This document shows positions 52,398 through 61,484 of a DNA stretch of 64,000 bases, one piece after another. A model generated the notes under the pieces. The model was not told the origin of the DNA. It made no database searches and was given only the letters and a program-made list of their open reading frames with translations. Origin of the DNA: Plumapathes pennacea (lineage: Eukaryota > Cnidaria > Anthozoa > Antipatharia > Myriopathidae); NCBI GenBank assembly GCA_964036295.1, contig OZ038463.1:18153069-18217068 (forward strand), in the 5' to 3' direction. The stretch's first letter is position 1, and the number at the start of each line of letters is the position of its first letter. Both the position numbers and the translations under genes were made by a program.

Positions 52398-55300
52398 TTA
52401 GCTCTCGGATTCTCTATTGGTCGGCAAATCTGTGGCAAGTTCCAGTGCCAACCTCCTGAGCAGCTGTAGCTGAGCATCTTGTGTTGCTGTGCTTAGCCAC
52501 ACAGCATTTCTTCCTTGCTGGAGAGCAGCAATAAATCCACCTCCAGCATTGCTGTCTGCATCAGCAATGACATCTCCTTCTCTTGAAAGGTGCTTTATGA
52601 GCCATGAGAAGGCCTTCAGTGGGACATTATGAACAGCAGAACGAGATGGCTCAAGTGTGATGACGTTGTCCCCACCATATGTCAAGTGTCGTTCTGTCAC
52701 CTCTCGAGACACTGACCAATGCCCAACTACAAATGTAGTCAATGAATCATTGAAGAAAGGACCTGAGTAAAAGATTTTTAGTTGTCTTAATGAGAATATT
52801 GTTTGGAATTATGTTGTAATGGCAGCTAGCTGAGTGTAAAATGGTGGTTAAAAAGAGTTTTAGATACCCAGTCGAATTTACCTGTTTGCATGGCTATACT
52901 ATATTGATTTCCAGCTAAGATTGAGCTTTGAAATTACATTTTTGTAGTACACATATATACCTTGACTTCGCCTCGATGGCTTGTGTGGAACATAAAAGTG
53001 TGCAGTCTGTGTCTTTGTGGCTCCTGCTTTTGTCATCTGCCCTTTAACCTCCTTCACACCATCAATATGAGTGAAAATGACGACATTGAATAATGTAATG
53101 GCCATGAAGTTAAGACTAGAAGCAAGGTTGATGACCTTTGTGATGTCCTGTCAAACCAAAAAGGCAAGTAAAATCACTGTAAAACCACTTCAACTACAAT
53201 CTTAAAACTGTTTGAAAAACCTTAAGCATAACTCTCACCATCATTTTTAACCCATTTTTTCTGCTGGAATGATTGGATTACTTTGAGCTGTCTGTTGAGC
53301 CCATTAGCAAAAGGTTAATTAGTTAACTCATAAACACAAGACAACACGAGGAATGCAATGTTACAATACCCTGGAATCCTCCATCTGTCCTATCACAAGG
53401 AATGCTCCTCCAAAGTTTGGCAAATTTGTAAGTGCTGTTTGATCGACAGCCTCAAGTGATGAGCAAAAGACAGCCAGCCCTTGTGCTCCTTGTGCTCCAC
53501 TAAACAAGTTGCCAGTGCCAACCTCTCCATCACCAGGACCATTTCGCAATTTTGTGAGATGCCCAAGGAATGTCTGGAAGTCATGGGACTGTTCAAAACC
53601 TTTTCCCTAAAACAGAGCAGGCTTAGTTAAGCATATTTTCTATGCACTACAAAAATTCACATCGTCTCCACTTTCTGATATAAAACTCTTATATATATAC
53701 ATATATGTTTAAATTTCAGTATGATTAAATTTATGGATACTGTTCTTCTATGTTGTCGTCTTCCTTTAATTTATATTTAATTGTTATATACAATAAATAT
53801 TTTTTGATCTCCCAAAGTATTTTTCCATGTACAATCAAAGTTGCATCCCAAGCAATCAAATCCCACAAAACAAAATTCAACACCTTAACCTTTTGAACTT
53901 ACAGTAAATCTCAACAACTTCTCTGCTTCTACGACTTCTCCAAACTCTTGGCGAACTTCTTCCCAGTTCTGATCTTTGAGAAAGGTTACAATTGCCTCCT
54001 GGATTGGTTTTAGAGATTTGACTTCAGTGGCGGCTATGTGGAGTTCCTGCATACTCAATGTTTTGTTTACAACCTAATAAAGAACAACAAATAAAACTGA
54101 ACTGAGTCCAACTACTCCAGTTTGGTGGAGGCATGGTGAGCCAAAACTATGCTTTTTACAAGACTTTTTGTTGCATTTAAGAAAAAGATTTGCAAAAAAT
54201 ATGTTATTGTTCTTGGTTGTGGTAAGTGGGAGATTTATGACTTTTGTGGGTTAATTCAGATTCACAAGAGAGATCTATGTGAGTTTGAGGGTTAAGCGGG
54301 AGATGGAGGCCCACGTAACAGAGTTGGCAGGTCTGTTAAAATATGTTGTCTCTTCTGCTGCCAAACTAAAGCAAGCTTTACAACATGTACAGTGTACTGG
54401 CCTTAATTTCTATTCAGCATTCAAGTTCACTGTTGTGTAATGCAAATATATACAACTTATAATAATTTATACAATTCATAATAATATGCTGTTTTACATA
54501 CCTGGCCGAGTAGAAGGGTTCGGTCATCACAGTTTAAGCTACACAACGATTTGAATTGCCACTGCTTGAGTACTGGCTTCCCTTTCTTAACAATTTCTGC
54601 TGCCTTGATCTTCTGATCTTTCACCTCCCCATTTTCATACATAGAATTAATTGCCTCAAAGTGCCTCCAACCTTCTCCAGACAGCTGTGCCATCGTGAAA
54701 ACCTCACTGAGGTTCCTTTTCTGAAAATACATTAAATTCACACAAACATTGGCAAAAAAATCCAAGTAATGACTGTGAGACAAAACTTACAGTGTAATGA
54801 TATTAATCCCTCTGAAATGGTAAACCAACTGATGACAAAATGGTAAATGAAAGCAAACATGGATAGACCACCACACTTTTGCCAAAGTTTTTATCATAAG
54901 ATTAAATTATGATTGGGCATGTCCATTTCAGGACCACACATATTATATGCATAGCAAAACATAGCATACTTACAGGCTTGTCAATAAGGCTGGAACACAC
55001 ATCCCTCCAAGAATCAGCTGGCTGTGGAGGATCATCATGCATGTTCCCTTGAACTTGCAGAAGAAGCTGGATGCGACAAATCTCGACCTGTTGTAAGACA
55101 TTGACAGGTGTTTTGAAATACAATAAATGTAATTAGGGGAGAGCAAAAAACAAAAGAACAAAAAAGAAAAAAAAGTTTCAGATGCCTCAGGAATAATAAT
55201 CACCTCATCTTTATATTTGAGGCCATGGCGAAATGCACCAGTATTATTATGCATTGCCCCAAGCCACAGGGCTTCCTCGTCTGAAAGTCCAATGTACACT

Positions 55301-56309
55301 CTGGCTATTCGCCCGTGGAAGTTTATATTCTCTGGATCTTTTTCATGAAGTTCCTTTGTGGCAAGAGTAAGGTGTGTACCGCCAAGAACTTCATACTCAT
55401 ACTCATCAGCATTCTCCTCCTCAAATTCTTCCCGGCTAGAAATTCCTTTTACCATTACAAACAGAGGTTCGTAATTCCCTGCAGGTTAATTTTCAATGCT
55501 TGAGATCAACTGCTTCAGGAATTCTTTATCCACTGCCCTGATTTGCCTCTTCCTTGGTGGAAACACCAGCTTCCCAATGGGGATGAAACGGGTCTTGTCT
55601 GACAATTAAAAAAGGAAACCCTTAAGTATATTGTTTATCATTCGAAATGCACATACAACCGAAATTTTACATGGTTTTCAAGTGCTAAGGATCCAGTGTA
55701 CTGTGTATGACACCATTTAGGGGCCGTCGACATATTCATCAGTTCCCCACTTAATGTGGACAATAAGATTTAGGTGGATGTTAAGGTGAAGGGAGGGTTT
55801 TTTACCTTTAATGGTGAATATGTTAACAGCCCTTAAACATCGCCTATCTTTTACACATGTAAATAACATTTGAAAACAAATTTTGCAACAATTTCTTCAA
55901 ACCATTAAAAGATTAATCAGCTCCCAAATGTTTTTATATTTTATCTGTTGATCGAGTGCTGTATTATAATCAGTTAAAACAATACGTACACACCGAAAAT
56001 TTACTTACACTCCAACTGACAGTCATCACATTTCTTTTGTATTCCCTTCACGTGGGTTGAATCGCCACTTTTCTTTTTTTTTGAAGTGGGACGGGAGAAG
56101 AGAGGCGTCAAGGGTCGTTTCTCTCGTATCACGGACCCGGAAGCATTTCCTTGTTCATTCGCTGCTGGGTCGTCCAGTACAGGATCTGGGTTGGCACCCT
56201 CCGCATTTAGTCCTTGGATTTTATCGAGTATAGCACCCGCGATGCCTTCCGCAGTGCTCTCCCGAATGTTTCTAAATGCCCCATCACAGTCGAATCGGTT
56301 CAAGTAACA
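52398..56309 (-). CDS. ParB-like domain joined to a degenerate DNA methyltransferase fold
   Basis: Eight exons on the minus strand: A 56009-56309, B 55204-55598, C 54974-55087, D 54502-54720, E 53903-54073, F 53370-53606, G 52961-53147, H 52398-52762. All have GT-AG borders and agreeing phases, 663 codons in all. Exon A is acidic with a KKKK basic patch and CDDC; its start codon lies further upstream. Exons B-C form a ParB/Srx-type domain: RFIPIGKLVFPPRKRQIRA, EFLKQLISSI, YEYEVLGGTHLTLATKEL, ARVYIGLSDEEALWLGAMHN. Exons D-E are helical. Exons F-H resemble a beta-class N4/N6 methyltransferase: VPLKAFSWLIKHLSREGDVI followed by ADADSNAGGGFIAALQQGRN, where D-P-F-x-G-x-G would be expected. No DPPY-type catalytic motif is seen. 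One TAA (about 55486-55488) interrupts exon B in frame. Function unknown; catalysis unlikely. Confidence 0.72.
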
Positions 56310-56316
56310 CTACTGG

Positions 56317-57084
56317 ATAAGAACCTGTGAAAAACCTGTGAAAAACCTGTGAAAAACCTGTGAAAAACAACGTGACTCAAAAACACCCTCTGAAAAAACC
56401 TGTGAATTTTGCACTGCTCAATTTTGCAAAATTTTGGAACCTGTGAAAAACCATGTTAATTTTTAAAACCTGTGAAAAAACCTGTGAAATAAATTTCCTG
56501 AAAAAAACTGTCCAAAGTAAACCCATGAAAAAACCTGTGAAACCGACTGCCTGAGAAACTGCTTAAAGTGAACCTGTGAAAAAACCTGTGAAACCAACCG
56601 CCCAAAAAACTACTCAAAGTGAACCTGTGAAAAAACCTGTGAAACCGACTGCCTGAGAAACAGCTCAAAGTGAACCTGTGAAAAAACCTGTGAAACCAAC
56701 CGCCCAAAAAACTACTCAAAGTGAACCTGTTAAAAAACCTGTGAAACCGACTGCCTGAGAAACAGCTCAAAGTGAACCTGTGAAAAAACCTGTGAAACCA
56801 ACCGCCCAAAAAACTACTCAAAGTGAACCTGTGAAAAAACCTGTGAAACCGACTGCCTGAGAAACAGCTCAAAGTGAACCTGTGAAAAAACCTGTGAAAC
56901 CAACCGCCCAAAAAACTACTCAAAGTGAACCTGTGAAAAAACCTGTGAAACCGACTGCCCAAAAAAACTACTCAAATTGAACCTGTGAAAAAAATTGTGA
57001 AACAAAACTGCCTTATAAAACTGCTCAAGTGAACCTGTAAAGAAACCTGTGAAAAACCAACTGCCTGAGAAACTGTTACCAGAT
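56317..57084. repeat. Satellite array of alternating 51-bp units
   Basis: Two related 51-bp units alternate, CCGACTGCCTGAGAAACAGC... and CCAACCGCCCAAAAAACTAC..., each ending GTGAACCTGTGAAAAAACCTGTGAAA, giving a 102-bp higher-order repeat. The unit length is divisible by three and stop-free on the minus strand, so an apparent 168-codon frame of FHRFFHRFTL repeats results; it is not taken as a gene. Edges decay into simple CCTGTGAAAAA repeats. Confidence 0.9.
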
Positions 57085-57121
57085 GATCACATCACTGCAG
57101 TTCCAAGAATATTACAATCAG

Positions 57122-59331
57122 GGGTGTCTATAAAACGAAGACCGAAGACCGAAGACCCAAAAACGAAGACCCCTCTTTTTTTCTGTTGTATCATCATGAA
57201 AAGTCACTAAATGTCGTAAAACACAACTTATACAACGAAAGGACCATTCAGCGTTGAAATAACCAGGGTCTTCGTTTTATAGTTTACCCCCACCAAAACT
57301 ATAAAACGAAGACCCCCTCCAATTTGGCTCAAAGTTTCGTAAACAACCTTAAATGCGCTCAAAAACTACATTTGAGCAACCAAAAACACTAGAAACGCGC
57401 ATATCTTAGAAATTGATCAGGGTCTTCGTTTTATAGTTTACCCCCACCAAAACTATAAAACGAAGACCCCCTCCAATTCGGCTCAAAGTTTCGTAAACAA
57501 CCTTAAATGTGCTCGAAAACTACATTTGAGCAACCAAAAACACTAGAAACGCGCATATCTTATAAATTGATCAGGGTCTTCGTTTTATAGTTTACCCCCA
57601 CCAAAACTATAAAACGAAGACCCCCTTCAATTTGGCTCGAGATTTGTAAGACAATGTATAATGCGTTCGAAAACTACATTCACTAGAAACACGCATGTCT
57701 TAAAAATTGATCGGGGTCTTCGTTCACCATAGTTTGCCCCCACCAAAACTATAAAACGAAGACACCTTAAAAATGCGCACGGCTAAAAATACGCACACAT
57801 TTAAGTGCTTGCTGTATTTTGCGGAGAACAATGAGCAAGTAACATGTTATTCGATCATTTCCGGAAGCTCGTTTGGACAATAGGCAATGAATAAATAAAC
57901 CGGCAAATGAATAAGTCGATAAACCGACGCTGTGAGTGGAAGAACTAAAAAGGAAAAACACCGTATCTGAGGATATTAGTATAATTTTTGTCCTTGTCGC
58001 ATTGAATCAGCATTGAATCAGCACGCTCACACCTTTATTTAACGTTTCTCGCTACAAAAGTACTGCATATTAAAGAATCTGACACATCTGCTAAGCGTCA
58101 TGTATTAGCTGACACCCGGCTTTGTTCAAAAATGTATCATCATCATATCAGCGGAAACCTCGTGTTATCGAGGTTTCTTCTGGCAGTCCATTTAATATGG
58201 CTTCAAAACTACCATGTATCATACCTGAAAGTATTGACTGTTCGGGCATTTTTGTCTACGAAAATTCTTTGACAAAGAAGAAATCAGTAAAGGCAGCTTC
58301 GGTTCCGTATACACGGCCAATGTTCCGAGTGATGATGGTGGGCGCGGTGAGAAAGTTGTGATCAAGAAATTGCTCAGCCAAGACTTGGAAGTTAAGAAGA
58401 ACTTCGTCAAGAGGCAAGAATCTTACAGAATCTAAAACACGCAAACATTGTGAGTTTAAAGAGAATTTGCAATGCATCATTCGCCCTGGTAAGGGAATAA
58501 TTATGTCTTCTTTGACTCTGAGCCCTTTGGCGGCAAGACCAAAGTCAGCTTCCTCGAGGATTTTGTATCTTATGTTGGACTGCTTTGATTTAGGTTTTGA
58601 CAGTGCGCATTTGTACAAGAAAGTCTGCAAAGACATTGCCTTGGCCCTGGAGTACCTGCACGGCAAAATTGGAGGGGGTCTTCGTTTTATAGTTTTGGTG
58701 GGGGTAAACTATAAAACGAAGACCCTGATCAATTTCTAAGCTATGTGCGTTTCTAGTGTTTTTGGTTGTTCAAATGTAGTTTTCGAGCGCATTTAAGGTT
58801 GTTTACGAAACTTTGAGCCGAATTGAAGGGGGTCTTTGTTTTATAGTTTTGGTGGGGGTAAACTATAAAACGAAGACCCTGATCAATTTCTAGGATTTGC
58901 ATGTTTCTAGTGTTTTTGGTTGCTGAAATGTAGCTTTCGAGCGCATTTGAGGTTGTTTACGAAATTTTGAGCCGAATTGGAGGGGGTCTTCGTTTTATAG
59001 TTTTGGTGGGGGTAAACTATAAAACGAAGACCCTGATCAATTTCTAGGATTTGCATGTTTCTAGTGTTTTTGGTTGCTGAAATGTAGCTTTCGAGCGCAT
59101 TTGAGGTTGTTTACGAAATTTTGAGCCGATTTGCAGGGGGTCTTCGTTTTGTAGTTTTGGTGGGGGTAAACTATAAAACGAAGACCCTGGTTATTTCAAC
59201 GTTGAATGGTCCTTTCGTTGTATAAGTTGTGTTTTACGACATTTCGTGACTTTTCATGATGATACAACAGAAAAAAAGGGGGGTCTTCGTTTTTGGGTCT
59301 TCGGTCTTCGGTCTTCGTTTTATAGACACCC
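57122..59331. mobile_element. Foldback transposon with hairpin-array arms and a captured kinase fragment
   Basis: The termini GGGTGTCTATAAAACGAAGACC are inverted copies, flanked by the 10-bp direct repeat TTACAATCAG (57112-57121 and 59332-59341). The left arm (57122 to about 57765) and right arm (about 58677 to 59331) each contain four copies, about 150 bp apart, of a hairpin with a 20-bp stem GGGTCTTCGTTTTATAGTTT and a 10-nt loop ACCCCCACCA. The central 0.9 kb carries a protein-kinase pseudogene. Long, internally repetitive arms define foldback elements. A 9-11-bp target duplication with gene capture would fit a MULE (Pack-MULE-like) origin. No transposase is encoded. Confidence 0.85.
58198..58670 (+). 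pseudogene. Protein kinase gene fragment inside the foldback element
   Basis: From ATG 58198 (MASKLPCIIPESIDCSGIF) the reading moves by a one-base loss near 58263 to FDKEEISKGSFGSVYTANVP, with the glycine loop GSFGSV and the lysine in KVVIKKLL. A second shift near 58412 leads to EARILQNLKHANIVSLKRIC. After two stops come FLEDFVSYVGLL and VCKDIALALEYLHGK, just short of the catalytic HRD loop. The N-lobe and start of the C-lobe of a kinase of the kind found in cnidarian receptor or LRR-kinase families are thus present, without a catalytic site. The fragment ends at the right arm. Confidence 0.75.
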
Positions 59332-59341
59332 TTACAATCAG

Positions 59342-60740
59342 AACAAAAAAAGAACTAACCTCAATCAAAATTCACTGATCAAGTTTTTGTGATGTACATA
59401 CTAGCTCCCAGTTCAAACATTGCATATATGTAGCTTCAGTTTACAGTCTAGTTTGAGTTCGTGTTCGGTGGAGATTTGTTTCCGAGGAAGTAGATTTCAA
59501 ACGTGAAAACGGCCTGGTATATGCAGCAGTTTCTCCTCCAAAATCGTACATGTCCACCTCTTTTCACTGAATATTGCTCCATCAGGTATTCATATTCATC
59601 AGCTCAGTTAAGAGCCTTTAAATTGACTTGACATTCGCAAATATATTCACTCGTGGCAAAACACGCTGACAAAACAAAATGGCCGCCTGTTCCCTTAGTC
59701 ACATGTTGCATATTGACCAATCAGAAGCGCTATCTTTTAGGCGCCAAAATGCAAGCGCGGACGCGACGTTGTTCAGTGCAGTTTTTTCAGAACTCAAGCG
59801 AGGAGGGTTTCTTTCATCTTCGAGGGAAATTTTAACGCCTGTGGCAATGGGATAGCAAGGAATGAAGATTTCCCCAAATGTTTAATCATTCTTTGAATAA
59901 CAATTCATACATCACACCGTGAACGAAACAACTGGACAGAAAACAAGATTGGGACTTTTGAAGACAGCTTGGGAAGGCCTGCAGTCGACAGAGGAACCGA
60001 AGATGCGTTCAACAGACACACAAAACAATGGTTAAGGTCGGCAAATCATTACATTCCTGTGCATAAGTTTTATATATTTGGCACTGGTGTTTTAATAAAG
60101 TTAAATTTTCTCCAATGAACTGCACCTTTTGATATCTGTAAGTAGAAAGATCATTCAAGGCTTTCTGGAGTTATTCAATGTTTTTACGTTCTAGTTGTGA
60201 TGTTCTGGGCTTATTCCAGGCTTATACTCTCCAGGCTTAAAATTCCCGTTTTCCTGGTCTAATTCTAGGGCTTATTCCAGGTTTTCTGGACTTATTCCAG
60301 GTTTTTAGGTTCCTGGTTTAAACATGGGCTTATTCCATGATTTCCTGGCATATTCCAGATTTTTCAGTTTCTTTGGAAGCTTCATAATCTAAATGTATAC
60401 TAAAGGTATACTATTGATATGTGTAAAGTTGGAAAAACATCAATTCTACAGGAATTATACTTTGTGTATGTCATATACAAAAAGTATACTTCTTGTGGTA
60501 TATTTCGTGTACAAAATGTGTATACTATTAGTATATGTTCTTCCATGTGGTATACTAAATGTATACTACCAAGTGGTTCCAAATGACTACTACTAATAGT
60601 ATACATCAATAATACAGAATGTATACTTTGTGTATATACTGCAGATATACTAACACTATACATAAGGTATACATAGCGTAGTATACTTGATGTACATATT
60701 GCATACACTAAAAGTATAGTTCATTTTGTTAAGGGTATAT
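59342..60740. other. Intergenic with a likely promoter and simple repeats
   Basis: At 59640-59830 a YY1-type AAAATGGCCGCC and CCAATCAG sites in a GC-richer context suggest a promoter, possibly bidirectional, for the genes on either side. From 60150 to 60370 the word CTTATTCCAGG recurs seven times or so with variations. From 60390 to 60720 GTATACT-type words (palindromic GTATAC) recur more than twelve times. No coding exon was recognised. Confidence 0.45.
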
Positions 60741-60744
60741 ATGC

Positions 60745-61262
60745 TTTCACAGATTTCTCAAAAAAATTTACACCTGTGAAAAAACCTGTGAAAAAGGAGC
60801 AGACATTTTCACAGGTTTTCACAAAATCGGCACCTGTGAAAAAACCTGTGAATGTGTACGCTTTCACAGGTTTTCTGCAAAATTTCCACCTGTGAAAAAA
60901 CCTGTGAAAAAGGAGCAAAATTTCACATGCTTTTTCACAGGTTTTCACAAAATTGCCACCTGTGAAAAAACCTGTGAATGTGTACGATTTCACAGGTTTT
61001 CAAAAAGTTGAAACCTGTGTAAAAACGTGTGAAAAAACCTATGAAAAGATCGCAGACATTTGGAATTTTTTTCACATGTTTTTTCACATGTTTTATTTTC
61101 ACAGGTTTTTTCACAGAGATTTTCACATCTTTTGAAACCTGTGAATGTGTACGCTTTCACAGGTTTCGAAAAAGTCATACATGTGAAAAAACATCTGAAA
61201 AAACCTGTGAAAATAGGAATTCACAGGTTTTTTCAGCGGTTTTTTTTCACAGGTTTTTCACA
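60745..61262. repeat. Inverted-repeat array of CCTGTGAAAAAACCTGTGAA words
   Basis: Direct and inverted copies of the word alternate about every 60-90 bp, with spacers such as AAGGAGCAGACATT and GTGTACGCTTTCACAGG. The same word is the core of the satellite at 56317-57084, there in one orientation only. The region can fold into many hairpins. Confidence 0.8.
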
Positions 61263-61484
61263 GAAATATACAACAGGCTCCCGTGTAATATAGCCTCCCC
61301 CATCTATACATGTGGGAAGTTAGGAGAACACAAGAGTATCCTAAGGGAAACCACATATCACGTCAGCATGTAATATGCTCTTATCTTAGATGGTTATTTA
61401 GCCAATCAGAACGTGTGTAGTATCATAGTTATTTCATAAATACACATACACACAAGATTAAATCTAAAATATTTTTCTTTGTAG

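Noticed and set aside
56456..56962. 168-codon frame of FHRFFHRFTL repeats
   Set aside because: It is the satellite's 51-bp unit read in a stop-free frame; no start context, splice sites or non-repeat sequence.
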